Counted from the stretch's first letter, positions 1 to 12,109 are shown. The stretch: 64,000 nucleotides of DNA from Allantophomopsis cytisporea (GCA_024752435.1 CP103029.1:1674001-1738000), one strand, 5' to 3'. The notes: generated by a model not told the origin, from the letters alone. A program made the numbers and translations.

Positions 1-2930
1 GGCTATTCGCTCCGAGCTCGCCATCATCGCAAGCCACAATGGTAGTCGTGCCGACAAGCGTACCCTTTCATGGCTTAATAGGACCACGCCATGGTAAAGA
101 CGGAATGGTTACAAGGCCATCAAAGCAAGGCAAGGTACCTTACCTTACCGTATTTACTGTAAAGAGGGTGCAAGGCTATGAATACCAGCCAGGTACGACG
201 AGTAAGGTAGGCTAGAGAAGGGTACGCTGGGAAAGTCAGTCAGACAGAAAGTTAATAAGTCAGACAGATTGTCAGACTATCTTACCTTACTTACTTGCTA
301 CCTAGACATGTCCATTCATCAGTTGACATTTATCGTATTTTTGATTTTTGATTTTTGCTTCCTGCAATTCAGAAGGAAGAGGAGATGAGGGGAAACACGA
401 GAAGGATGTCGTTTTGTGGATTTGACAAGAGACAGGAATTGATGGAATGAAATGGTGAGAATATAGGCAGGTAAATGGATAGATGGATAGATGGATAGTA
501 GAAATGGGATGAGTGTTATCACCAATTACCAATCATATGGGACATGGTTCATCGACCCAGTAAAGCAATATATCATGTATTTATTATATATTGATTATAT
601 TACTCCGATAGCTTTACGAATACTATCCATCCATACAAGAGGAATGAAAGTTCCGCCCTTCATTATCTCATAGATTTCCTCTCTCTCCTCGCTCTCTCGA
701 ATGTTTTGAGTACAATCAAGTGAGTGAGGTACAGCACATACAGTACATGTTATTCGGAAGTGAGGTCGGTATGTTGACCTTTCTTTCGTTGATCCTTTCT
801 TGTCATTCCGTATGGGATCGATGGTGTTGTATTGTATTGTATCACGTCGCACTCATATCGGACTGTACCTCAGCATCATCTCTTTCCTTTGTATTTCCTA
901 CAAGCAGTGTCACACATAAACATAAACATAAACATAAACACACAAACACACACACACGAACAAATCCACATCCTCATCCACATCCACATCCATACACAGC
1001 CATCATCATCATCATCATCATCATCAATTCGACTCGACTCGACTCGCACACACACATACACATATGCACATACAGATATCGCACCTTTGACCTTCCACAC
1101 AATGAATCATACATTACATACATACCACATGCTACCTACATACTACATACCACATACTACATACATCCATCCACATACATCCACATACCTCCATACATCC
1201 ATCCGCACACTCACATACGCCGTACATACATGAACGTTCAATCACCTTACCACCAGCAGAATACCCACAGCCACTCATACTCGCATTCTCATGTATTCCC
1301 CTTCCACGACTTACTTCTTCTTCTTCTTCTTCTTCTTCTCCTTCTTCTCTTCTTCTACGACTAACGACGTACAATGTATACAACCCCATATCCATTCATC
1401 ATTCACTTCCAATGCCACTCAAAACTCCCGTACCCCTCATGTTGATCTTTCTCCTCCGTATCTCTCTATCTCATCGCACCTTTTCTGTACACGATATCCC
1501 GGAGGACGGCCTACATCACAACGGCAAAGTATCCCAGAATAAGCGCAGTAAATAAACTTGTACTCATCATCATCATCATCACCATCACCACCATCATCAT
1601 CATCAAGCATTGAAGCACATCAGAGTAACACCCACTACCCCGAACAAAAACTACTTTATTGGATGTATCCGATACTTCAACCACCTAAACCAACACCCCC
1701 GATCCACCCCCCGTCCCTCCCACCACTATCCCGCCGGTCTCAACCCCATCCCGGCCTATTTCTGCTATTCTGCTATTCTGCTATTCTGCCTCCCCTGTCC
1801 CTATGTCTACCCTCTCTACCTTACCCTCTACCCTCTGTGTCTACCTTTTTGTCTAACCCCGGCTCCCGCATTGTGAAGCCATCCCTAAACAAAACAACAA
1901 GAAAACATGGGCTGTGACTCGGCATCACCTACGCTGGAAGTCAGAAGGGTGAAAAGTGATCCCAAGAAGATGGAACCAAAAAGAAAGACAAGAGGGACAT
2001 TTCATCACGGAAATCATGGATACCACAGACACTACAGATGCCACAAAGGCTACAAATGCCACAAAGGAAAAGATCAAGCAGATGGCACTGATCATCATCC
2101 CCAATCAAAAGTCATAGCTGCCACAAAAGCTATGTATCTCACTTTGCCATGTTGATCCAATAACCCAGCACACTGGCATCAAAGCCCCAACAAAGTACGT
2201 TATGAAGCAGCAGCCATGGTCGTTCAGCAATGGCCAGTCAGCACACAAGCATCCACAAAGGTCGCTGATGGTCGAGCACAGATGAACCGAACCAGGCCCC
2301 CAGTGAACCAGTACGAGTAGGCCATTGCTTCTCCGCACATCGACTCGTTCCCTCGCTCGTGTCCCCCTGCGGAGCCTGTACTTTAGTACAACTGCTGCTG
2401 CTCTTCCGGCTCTCAGACTGCTATGTGGTGCTTGCTCTCTCGAACCAGCTCTCGACGCTCTTGCACTACTATTCCTACTATTATTACTACTACTACCTAC
2501 TATTCTCCTCACCTGCCTACCTACTACCTACACTCAAATCTACTAGACTATCTTCTTGCTTGCTCGACCTGAGCTTCTTTCTACACATACATACACACTA
2601 CAGCTACAACAGTTACAAACCCCCAAAAGCCTTTTTTCTAGAGCTTCTCTACCAAATCTATACAGTTTTCATCAACAGAGTCAATCTATATCAATCATCT
2701 ACTGTTTTGCTTTTCTCGAAAATCGTCAGTGCTTCTCACATAAGGCGCAAAATAGTCCAGGCACTGCCTTATCATGCATGCACACAACCGCAGTTGAACG
2801 CACCTTAACCAGGAACACGCTGCCAAAAACCAACACCTTCTTTCCTCCGCGGACTGGACCGACGACAGCATATACTTACGGATGGTAGTCCACGGCTGTT
2901 TTCAGGAAAATAGAGGACCAGAAACCCAAA
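1..2930. other. Gene-free, microsatellite-rich leader/intergenic region
   Basis: No open frame here resembles a protein: the longer ones translate simple repeats. The first 300 bases are ordinary mixed sequence with several near-repeats of a 'ccttacctta' type. From about 900 the + strand is pyrimidine-rich and full of short tandem repeats, and the last few hundred bases before 2931 look like a typical fungal CT-rich 5' leader. Part of it is probably promoter and 5' UTR of the downstream helix-turn-helix gene, but no transcription start can be fixed from sequence alone. Confidence 0.6.
911..1605. repeat. Cluster of microsatellites (CATAAA, CA, CAT, CTT)
   Basis: Four clear tracts are visible: about four copies of CATAAA followed by a CA run (915-957), CAT repeats (1001-1026), CTT repeats (1313-1356) and CAT/CAC repeats (1564-1605). 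A looser CTA-type tract follows at 2465-2500. They all lie upstream of the gene starting at 2931. They explain the several long but meaningless open frames in this region. Confidence 0.9.
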
Positions 2931-4746
2931 ATGCACGACTCGATCATGACGTCCATGGGAGTCGAGCACGAGCAGTACAATAATGGCCCCGATCATTTCG
3001 GCAACAATCCAGGCTGGGTCGAGACCTCAAATCATTATACCACCTCCCAACACCAATCTCCTATTCATGAGTACTCCGACTATGGATTCATGCAACCTTC
3101 GCCCCATCATGGAATGCCCATTGAGCCCTCTTTCACAAGGATGCCTCCCTCGGCACCATCGCACTCGACTCATCAGCAGTTGCTACCTTTGATAATGCCT
3201 TCTCATCCCACTTGGCCCAGCATGTTGACCAATTCCTCCAATTATCAGCCGCCTCCCGTGGCCATTCCTTCAGCTTCTGTACCCTTGAAAATGGCCAAGT
3301 TGCCTGCTATTCATTCTACTTCGACGCCGAGAAAAACTCTGACTGATGCGGATCGTCGTCGAATGTGCCAGTATAATCTGGAGCATCCATCTGTAAAGCA
3401 GACTGAAATTGGAGGTACGCGCTCTTGATTCCGCTTCAACTATTCATTCTAACTCCGTCATCAGCTATGTTCGGCGTTGAACGAAGGTATGTAGCTTATT
3501 CTATCTGATGATAGGTGGATTGCCACTCATTGACTCTTATAGCACTGTCTCCAAAGTCTTGCGCCAGAAAGATAAATATCTATTCCCAGAGGACCGTAGT
3601 GTATCACCAGTAAAGCGCGCAAAAGGTAAGAATCCGGATATTGAGCGTGCGCTCATGAACTGGGTGCGCAACTCTCAAAAGAAAGGATTACCTTTGACGG
3701 ATGCTGTGATCCGTGAAAAGGCTCATTTCTTTGCGACAATGGCAGGAAGCACAGAGAGCCACATCAAGGCAAACAGCACTAGTTGGCTAGAGAAATTCAA
3801 GCAGAAGAACGGCATCGGAAGCGGACATCTTGTACGACGCGCATCGGAGACAAATGTATCGGACAGCGCTTCCCTCAACCTGGATTCAAATGGAGGTTCG
3901 GCTTCCCAAACGCCCTCCGGCATCTCACCTTCCAGTCCGGACGGTCTATCTCCTCTTTCTGGCTCCAAGAGCGCAGACGAGTTGAAAGATTCTGGACTAG
4001 ATAACTACTTAGATTTTGCAAATGGTACTTATCGCCATGCGAATTCACAATCCACGGCCTCACTCTCCTCTGCCTTTACAGATACCGCTCCCTCATCTTT
4101 CTCTGGCGGCCCAACATCACCCACAACACCATTCGCCTTTTCTCCAGACGCAGCCAGCAACCAAGGTCCCTTTATGTCCTCTCAACAAGCGCGTCTTCCA
4201 CCTCCAGGCGCCAACTCTAGCTCCGCAAGCTCCAATTTCCAGCGCCCCCGCTCTCAAACCTTCCCAATGCTAGGCATCGATCCCTCCTTCCTCTCTAACA
4301 CAGAACCCTCGACGCCAAAATACTCTCACAGCCAACAAACCTCCACGGCGTCTTCCTCAGCTCTCGACTCACCAATCCATGAGATGCCGTCGTTCGGCCT
4401 GGACTCAGCAATCGCCAGCCCGCCGCTTCACCATAGTTCTTCTTCGTCATCCATGGCGCCGCCGAGTAGCACAACACCTATTAACTCCGCACTGTCGTCC
4501 CCCCCGAGCAGTTCCCTTCCGCCAAGTAACCCTGGCTCGCCGACGCAGGATGATGCACGTCGAGCGCTCGATACGCTACTGACGTATTTCAATCAGGCGC
4601 CCACAGGGCTGCTGGAGCCGGCAGAGTATCTGACTGTCGTAAAACTTACGGAGAAACTGCGCTTGCAACAGTTACCCGGTGGGTTGCACCGCATTTCGGA
4701 GGATGGAGGAGAGGGAGGGGAAGGATTGGGGTTGAAGATGGAGTGA
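2931..4746 (+). CDS. CENP-B/Psq-type helix-turn-helix DNA-binding protein
   Basis: Predicted sequence-specific DNA-binding protein of 569 aa, nuclear by inference. Exons are 2931-3414, 3465-3486 and 3543-4746. Joining them restores a helix-turn-helix of the Psq/CENP-B N-terminal type at about residues 134-182 (RKTLTDADRR... then IGAMFGVERSTVSKVL) and a second CENP-B-type HTH at about 195-265 (DIERALMNWV..., SWLEKFKQKNGI). Such paired HTH domains are known from pogo-type transposases and their domesticated descendants. No DDE nuclease follows: residues 270-520 are Ser/Pro/Thr-rich and probably disordered, and a short helical conserved-looking segment (RRALDTLLTYFNQAP...) lies near the C-terminus. 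The middle exon is only 22 nt and lies inside the first HTH. The start is the first ATG of a long open exon after a CT-rich leader. Target DNA and biological role are unknown to me. Confidence 0.85.
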
Positions 4747-5882
4747 TGAAACCCTTTCAACATCATCGTCATTGTCAACGAACGACGACATATTTGTGCA
4801 TTCATCTCAGTCATTACCGCATTTCGCAGGCGTTGTACAATTTCCTACACTTATATACAACCCCCCCTTTGCACCAATAGCACTTCTTACTTATATCTGT
4901 TTATTCACTTCACTTCATTTCTATTCTTCTTCTCCTTCTCTTCTATATTCCGTGTTGTTTCCTTCGCGCGCACCCAAAATTCTCTCTTGCAAGGCTCGGC
5001 TCATATACCCCTCTATATCTCCACCCGCTCACGCGGCCTGCTCCTCCCCATTTTTAGGATTCGTATCGCGTGGAAACATCTCGTTCCAAACATTTCATCT
5101 TCATTTCAAATTCACTTCTCTTCTTGATCAAGTACCGATCTCCTACGTTCAAGCAGCGTGCTTTGTGTATGGTTCAAGTCAGCATAAGAGTAACATCTCC
5201 TACATTTCCCTTCACGATTTCAATTCCTTTTCTTCTTTTCTTTTTTCTTAGGCTGGACGGGAACAGGGCAGGACAGGCACAGGGACAGGCACAGGCAGGG
5301 CAAATTCTCAAGGATAGGACACGGGAATGGGGTCGGTTTGTGGATAAGGAAGGCCGGGCAGAAAAGGGGAGGAGGGAGCCAAGACCAAGGCCAAGGGCAA
5401 TTGGCAATTCTTTTGCTTCTGTATGTATGCGGGCAACTCGGCTTGGATGGAGATTTCGAACATAGATAGATGTGCATGCCATGTCTGTCCTGTTCATGGA
5501 TAGGAAGGATACAATTGAGGGGAATTGTGAGGGTGGCCAGGGCCCGCCACACTCAAAGCTAAAGTAGCCAGATTCGTTAGTTAGTATCAATGTTATTGGC
5601 GGCCCATCTGATAAAAAAAAATCTCTTGTCGTCTCTGTATACGCGCCGTTGCACATATGAGCCCCTCGTACAGAATTTCGACGAAATCGAACCCTGTCAT
5701 GTTCCAACATGTTGGCGGCTTCTTGAACAACGTTTTTCTTGCCGATGCGTGAGTCGGTGTTGCACTTGCACTTGCACTTGCGCTTGTGCTTGGCTTGGCT
5801 TCCAACATGTACAACTGACGTCAAAGCAGGGTTACGGGGGTACAGTGTACCATTGCATTCGTATTAGGGTACTCTACACTAG
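4747..5882. other. Convergent 3' intergenic region
   Basis: This lies between two convergent genes (the HTH gene on + and the PXA gene on -), so it should hold both 3' UTRs. It is CT-rich to about 5260. A short imperfect minisatellite of AGGGACAGGCAC-like units follows at 5255-5305. Open frames on both strands, up to 216 codons, overlap each other and the repeat and show no family likeness. I see no gene here. Confidence 0.6.
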
Positions 5883-8755
5883 CTAGCTAAGTCTCTCTTC
5901 CCAAAGCTCACTAACGCGCCTACTCTCCAACTCGGGTACGAGTCGCAGCACAATGAGCTCGACAATACCGTACATGAGATGCTTATTACAGTACGAATCG
6001 CCAAAGGCGTCCAGGACGTCTTCCACCTCCTGCACCCTCCTCTGGTGCCCGCCTGCGGAGCCAAAGTAGATGTTGGCAACGGCGGGCGGAACGAGGTCGA
6101 GGATGGTCTCAGCGCAGCGCTTACGGATAAGAAGGGCTTCGTCTGGGGAAGGGGGCGCGCGGGCGGGAGCAAGTGTGTTGTTTGGGAAGAGGAGGGCGCG
6201 TATGGTGCGCAGGTGGGCGGGGAGGAGGGAGGGGTCGAAGAGGGAAGTGCGAATGGTGTGGGAGAGGAATCTGGGTAGGAGGAGACGTTAGCTATGAGGT
6301 GCGATATGGTGGTATTGAGAGCAAAAGCGAAGCAGATGGATGGGTTGGTGGAGGGATAATCAGGCACGCATGTGAGAGGAGCGGGGGCATGAGCGTGAGT
6401 TAGAAGCAGATGTCATGGGGACATCGGGAAAGCTTAAGGGGTCCTTGAGCCACCTGAATATATGTGGCATGGATTGTGCACTTCGTAAGGCTCGAGAGAC
6501 TTTCGAGAATGCGTGGCATCCATGGCTGCATTTTCTTGCGAGAAGGAATCGGAGACAAAAGGGGATGAGGTGATCATTGCCTGTACCACTGAAAATGAAA
6601 ATTGAGTTCTTTGTCCAATGTCCAGGAAATGTCTAGGTCTTGATGGTAGAATACATCCTCGATCAGGGATTTATTTAGTGCCTGTCGCGGCTTGCTGAAC
6701 ATCCTCGGCTCCGTATTGGTAAGGCCTGTAGAGCCGTTGTGAACGAGTGGGTGCAGGATGCGGGAGCATGCGCATTACCGGAGCAAGCCACGAGAGGGCC
6801 GGGCGCGTAGGCAAGCTTATCGAGAGGTTTATTCTCGCGACGTCAGAACACCACGCCAGGATTCCTCTCAATTGTTACTTGAATGCAAGCCCCAGGGCCA
6901 CTTGTGCCCCAAAGTTTCTCGAAATCAACTTTCAGAGTTTTGCTGCTTTGCTGCAGACTCTTGGACGGGCCGCAATGCATGCATGCCGTTGTTGCATTAC
7001 ACGGTCGTATGAGAAGCAATATGTTTTTCCTGTTGTGGTGACACCATGGGACAGGGATATGTGAATACTGGCGAATAGCGGAATAGGGTATGCTGACACC
7101 CGCGAGGCCACCCGTACAGCATTAAAAGCCTGTTATGCATAGCGATAACGGGGTGCCTCATGCATACGTCTCCAGTAAGACAGAAGCTGTATGCTGCAAG
7201 CTCACTGGGAGCCTTGGAAGTCAAGTGACTGAAAGTGTATGCGGGTCGATATTATAGCTCCGGAAATGTGAGACAGATGGAGACGTGTGTGGTAGGAAGT
7301 CTGGGTTGTAACAGGGTACGCAGGTGAGAAATCTGAGATGTTTTTTGTTTTCTTCGCACTTACCTATCGAGCATTCCGTCGGTGTCACCCACCATCCCAG
7401 GTCCTTGAAGTGCTCCCCATTGTAACATTTTAATCGATGCGCTTACCCACGGCATGCGAGCATCGAGATCGATTAGTCGAGACATACATGACCATATTTT
7501 CATGCTGATGATAGGTTGCTTTATCGGGGAGAGCGAAATCTTTGGGGGCATATTTTTCTCGTGTGGTGTTCGTGTCTGAGACTGCTTTAAACTCTCAAAG
7601 CCTCCTGCGGCGCTGTCCGTAATCCTCGATGGAAGTGACGAAGACGTAGCAATGGCAATTATGATGAATCGTATTGCAGTGAAGGCCAGAAACAAGATAT
7701 GAAGAACACTCCAGAAAGTATTCTGTAAAGATACACCGATCTGACTAGATTTCTGGCCACTCTGCTCAGAAATAGAAGTCTTGGTCTCATATAGTGGAGG
7801 ATCCGCTTTCGATTTTGTTGACATTTCCTCTTTCAATAGTTCGGCAGCTTTCATGATACCCTCCCATAGAAGCCAGGGTTCAGAGGCTTTGCCTCCAATA
7901 CCATTACCAATGATCATTTCTGACAAGATCTGTCCAACGAGCGCTGTCAAACAACTATTCTCGAGATCATCTGTTGGGAGAAAGACGGTCAAGCACCCCT
8001 CAACCAGCAGTTGTCTGTATGCAGCTTCATTTGCTTGTTGTTCTTGTATCAAAGAGGGGTTGCTTAGATCCGGCACCGGTGACAAAGCAGGTAGAGGACA
8101 TAACGAATGATAAATACTCCGTGGATCATATTCGAGGGGTTCTGGGTGTAGCGGCGTATGTGCTGCTCGATATGCTACAAGTAACTTTAGTACAGTCCAG
8201 CAACGGTACAGCAGTATCTTTCCACGTCAGGTACATACCAATGACATGCACCTCCAATAACTCCGTAATCTCGTCAAAGACCAGACTTTCTAAATCTACC
8301 TTGCGTAGTCTATCTTCTAGTCCCCTGGTGACATGGGCGATAATTCTAACAACTTCCTCCACGAACACCTGGTCCGGCGTGATTTTCGAATACCAAGGAT
8401 ACACAAACTCCTTGATCACAATAGCAATGATAGCATAAAGTTGTATATCAACTTCGTTGCTGCTTGTAAGTGGAGGTAGAAGAGAGTCGATTGATGAGGA
8501 TGTAGTGGTGTTATCCTTCTTACTATGCGACGACGACAGCGGGCAAAGGGTTCGACGGATTAATGCCTGTGTGGCTTGCTCGGAAGTAGCATTGCTAGGA
8601 CTTTGAGTCTTCGATGGCGCACGCAAAGGCGGCGACGATCGTGGGCTTGGAACTTTGGAGGATGCGACAGCCGCCAGAGGAAACGTTGTGGATGTCGCTG
8701 GGGCTTTAGGACGAGGTTGGAGAGGCGTCTGCGCTCGTGCTGGGACGGCCGTCAT
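5883..8755 (-). CDS. PXA-domain (sorting-nexin-associated) protein
   Basis: Predicted 571-aa protein with exons 8755-8239, 8174-7364 and 6270-5883. After a Pro/Ser-rich N-terminus of about 95 residues comes a PXA domain at roughly 100-310 (DIQLYAIIAIVIKEFVYPWY..., VIAYRAAHTPLHPEP, QLLVEGCLTVFLP, ENSCLTALVGQILSEMII). PXA is the domain associated with PX domains in Mdm1/SNX13-type membrane-tethering proteins. A single strongly hydrophobic segment follows (about 350-375, HILFLAFTAIRFIIIAIA). The last exon gives a charged, Leu-rich C-terminal part starting FLSHTIRTSL. No PX or RGS domain is present, as is usual for this fungal subfamily. A role in endosomal or ER-contact membrane traffic is inferred. 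The join DGMLDR-FLSH keeps phase and reads like the contiguous family sequence, which forces a 1,093-nt intron. Confidence 0.82.
6271..7363 (-). other. Unusually long intron of the PXA gene
   Basis: This is the second intron of the PXA gene, with donor GTAAGT at 7363 downward and acceptor CCTACCCAG ending at 6271. All other introns that I resolved in the window lie between about 45 and 190 nt, so 1,093 nt stands out. It holds several short open frames on both strands (for example + 6747-7064) but none that I recognise, and no terminal inverted repeats were obvious by eye. Confidence 0.7.
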
Positions 8756-9689
8756 CGCCGTCGATGAAGAGAGAGCGCAGCTATCATGTCAAGCTGGATG
8801 AGGCTCAGATGTTGGTTGATAGGAACGCATGATAGAGGCATGAACATGAGGCTGAGCTTATTTAGTGTTCGCTTCAGTGGTCAGCCTCGGGCGCCAGCAA
8901 AGCCACAAGCCTCAGTAGCTTTGGCGCGATGACGAATGAATACTCGTTGTGCCTAACATTGGAACTTCTGATGCTTTTGATATTTTTAACTTCCAGATAT
9001 GAATACTGTAAAGACATCTAAATGTGTTCGTTCGGATTTCCTCTCATTTACACAATGACCCTGATGGTGACATGTGCCTTGAACAACTCTGCTAATATAT
9101 CGTTCAAGATTAACAAACATGTTGGATTCTATTAGAGTCGTGGTATTATCTGAGCTCTAAATTATCGATGAGTATAGTAAATATGAAGGACGCAATATCA
9201 TCCGTCATTAGGAATAGTCTAGATTATTTTCAAGCTGCCTTTTAGTAAGCTTGTACTGCGTATATACTTTCCTCAATCTATTGTCTTTTGAAGTCACTGC
9301 AAGCTTCTTAATATCACTCATTATACGCATATCATTATGATGTGTTGCATTTAAGAATATATATCCATTGCGTTAACTACTCTATCATGAGCGAGATATG
9401 GATTTCATTGATATTATCGGGAGTAATCTCATTAGTTCTTCTCGATAGTAATGCTATAGATAGATAAGAATATTTGGATTGTTTATATTTCTTTAATTGT
9501 TGGTGAAGTTGTTCATCAATTTTTGGTCAAAGAATTTGGTGTACCATAAGTCGATTTCAAGTTCCACTCAACATAAGAAATAATAACAAGGAGTCAGTTC
9601 GAGATTCGATATCCAGTTTTATTAGAAAAGGAACAAGAGGCTTCCACTATAGGTTGTCTTGTCAATTCTGGCTTATTGAATACAATAAA
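8756..9689. other. PXA promoter side grading into AT-rich island
   Basis: The first 200 bases should hold the promoter of the PXA gene, which runs away to the left. From about 8950 base composition shifts sharply to AT-rich with no open frame of note, continuous with the retroelement relic at 9690-10180. The upstream part probably contains more of the same decayed element, but I cannot assign individual domains there. Confidence 0.5.
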
Positions 9690-10180
9690 TCATAAAGCAG
9701 CAGCAGATACTTCAAGTGATATTCCCATCATCAAGTAGAATCAGTGGAGAGCAGATGAAAATGAGCTACTCAAATATTCACATCGTGTGATTTAAATGCT
9801 CTAGTATACAAATGGTACAAAGCAGACTGCTTGCGTCTCTTCTCTCCTACATGGAGTCATCATCAATCTAGTGTTTCTGCTGAAGCAATGGAAGTACCAG
9901 TGGGCCGTTCGAAGATGCATTACTTTAAGAAACGTTATTGTTTAAAACTTCTTATCATTATGTCAATATTCCCTTAATTTTCAGATCCTCAGAGGCGAAA
10001 AGCATTTCATACTCTTGACATTAGAGTTAGATTTTAGTGATACTAATGAGAACTTCATGGTAGATTCAATCGACTCTAGATTTATGACGGACCTCCTATT
10101 CATTCCTTTTGCATTGTCAAAAGCTCCAATACATTCTGAATCAAGACACAAGAAATTACGGATGTTGCCGCAACCTGATT
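9690..10180 (+). mobile_element. Decayed Ty1/copia retrotransposon, RNase H end of pol
   Basis: Read across frames on the + strand, several blocks match the order of the Ty1/copia reverse-transcriptase/RNase H C-terminus. First come a KAA then RYLK block (about 9692-9722) and W.ADENE..KYS.RV (about 9747-9800). Next is WSHHQSSVSA..ME (about 9850-9895), which resembles the copia 'W.S..Q..V..ST.EAE' block. Then KAFHTLDIRVRF (about 9995-10030) resembles 'SKHIDIRYHF', and MTDLL.IPFALSKAP...LRML (about 10083-10170) resembles 'ADLLTKPL...LGML'. The blocks are separated by stops and frame shifts in AT-rich DNA. This pattern suggests an old copy damaged by C-to-T mutation such as RIP. LTRs, gag and integrase were not found. 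Confidence 0.5.
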
Positions 10181-11188
10181 GAGATAAGGTATGATTGTTT
10201 TAAATGATGAATTAATCAGAGCTTCACTAACACTCCGGGTGGCACGTAAAGTAAAGATGCACATGTCAAATTACATTTTATATGGCTATTTGGACGGCGA
10301 AAATGTAGGTTTGTCGTGTGAGTGCAATCATATCCAAGGTATCAAAGCGAATTTCTGTTCTCCCTTGGGAAGAAACACTTCCTTCCTTTCCTTTTTTAAT
10401 TTCAATCTTCTTTATTCTATAAACTCATGTGACGCCCAGTTGAGCCCAATTTTGCTTCACCTCGACTCTATAGTCATGAAGTAGGAGTTTTTGTTTGTTG
10501 ATTATATATTTAGATGCTCATTCTTTGTGGGTTTATATCATTGATGCGATTGATGCCAGTGATACCTGGACGTGTATATCTACCAGTGATGGATCATATA
10601 AATTCGAAGTCCAGGTGTCTGCCTGGTGCGGCGCGGTGCTTGGCTTTATGTTTCGATTTCAAAGCAGTAAGCAAAGCATTTGGACAACTGGCGTATTTCC
10701 CGCTCAGATGTCATAACTTTTTCATAAATTCCACTGCCATTGGTCTTTGTAAATATCCAAGACTCTGAAAGCGGGATAGACGGCTGGGAGGGCTTGGGCT
10801 TCAATTGTGAGGTCGCCGGTTGAAGGATTTTCTTCACGTACTTTATTCACGCATAACGAATCAAGGTGACAGTCTTCTCCAAAAGTACCTCATATTATGG
10901 ACCCCGCACGAAAAAGAGTTGTAAGTTATCTACAGTCGTCGTCATACCATCAAAGGTGTCATTCTTTGATTGGTAGATTCATCGAAATCCATTCTTATTA
11001 CCAAATTCCAAGAGAATGCCATTGATCAACCAGAAGTATAAATAAGATAGCTTTCATCATTTAGCTCCAACTTCCTTCCATATACAAGAGCGCATCGCAG
11101 ATATCCTCAATAACTGATACTGAATCTACTTCGTTATCGGATCGCAGATAGTCACAGCCATCCTCTACAATTGTCCAATCTGCTGAAC
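10181..11188. other. AT-rich flank of the relic and promoter of the SDR gene
   Basis: No credible protein is encoded. The left half may include the 3' untranslated end and LTR of the copia relic, but I could not pair it with a second LTR. The right half (about 10900-11188) returns to normal composition and should contain the promoter and leader of the dehydrogenase starting at 11189. Confidence 0.5.
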
Positions 11189-12109
11189 ATGGCCGAAGCT
11201 CCACTATTTCCCAAATACACCAAGACATACCACAATAAGTCTTATCCTGCCATCTCTATTGATCGACCAGAGCTCTCAGCCAAAGGCAAGAATGTGGTAA
11301 TTACGGGCGGAGGAACTGGAATCGGGGCCGCCACGGCCCTTGCATTTGCGTATGTCGGCGCATCGATTGGGCTCATTGGGCGACGAGAAGCAAAACTTCA
11401 ATCCAGCGCAGCCGATATCACCGCCGCCTTCCCAGGCACCAAGGTGGAGTATGCAGTAGCAGACCTTAAAAATGATACCGAAACACAAGCAGCATTCAAG
11501 TCGCTCTACGAGTCGCTCGGCCCCCTCGACATCTTAATCCACTCTGCTGGCTATCTCGCCGCCAGCGAGCCAGTGTTGGCGACGGCGCCTTACGGCGACT
11601 GGTGGGAAAGCTTTGAGATCAACGTGAAGGGAACCTACAACGCGGCGAGGGCGTTCGTTTCTAATGCCTCTGCTCATCCGAGCATCGTGAACGTGTCGAG
11701 CGCTGTTGCGCATTTCCCTGCTACATACCCCGGGTACTCTAGTTACGCAGCGTCGAAAAGTGCGGCCGCGAAGACTTTAGAGTACCTGGCGGTAGAACAT
11801 CCACATGTGTATGTTGTGAACACTCAACCTGGTGCTGTGGCCACCGAAATGACGGTTAAGAGTGGCGTCCCTGCAACTACTGATAGTATGTATTTCCTTG
11901 CCCTGCCTCTTGTACAGATGTAGTTGCTAATAAATGTAGTTGACCTCCCTGCGCATTTCTTTGTCTGGCTCGTAAGTCCAGAGGCCAATTTCTTGCATGG
12001 AAAATTCGTTTGGGCCAACTGGGATGTTGAGGAGTTGAAAGCCAAGGCCGAGGAAATCAAGAATGTGAGCACCTTGACATTGGCACTTGATGGCCCAGTT
12101 TGGGGGTGA
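11189..12109 (+). CDS. Short-chain dehydrogenase/reductase (SDR)
   Basis: NAD(P)-dependent oxidoreductase of the classical SDR family, 288 aa, exons 11189-11885 and 11940-12109. The cofactor-binding motif TGGGTGIG is at residues 39-46, the NVSS strand (catalytic Ser about 170/171) precedes the active-site YAASK at Y186-K190, and an HSAG motif replaces the usual NNAG. The intron has a clear CTAAT branch site just before ATGTAG. I chose the ATG at 11189 (MAEAPLF) because the upstream in-frame extension begins only with a TTG. No targeting signal is visible, so it is probably cytosolic. The substrate is unknown. Neighbours do not form a biosynthetic cluster, so a stand-alone metabolic or detoxification role is more likely than secondary metabolism. 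Confidence 0.9.

Noticed and set aside
720..1364. 214-codon + strand open frame rich in His, Thr, Ile and Leu
   Set aside because: It translates CATAAA, CAT and CTT microsatellites; no domain, and composition is set by the repeats.
5174..5824. 216-codon - strand open frame
   Set aside because: Lies between two convergent genes, overlaps other frames and a minisatellite, and has no family likeness or splice support.
5879..6367. 162-codon - strand open frame
   Set aside because: It is a shadow of the last PXA exon (6270-5883), which is read in another frame that joins in phase with the upstream exon.
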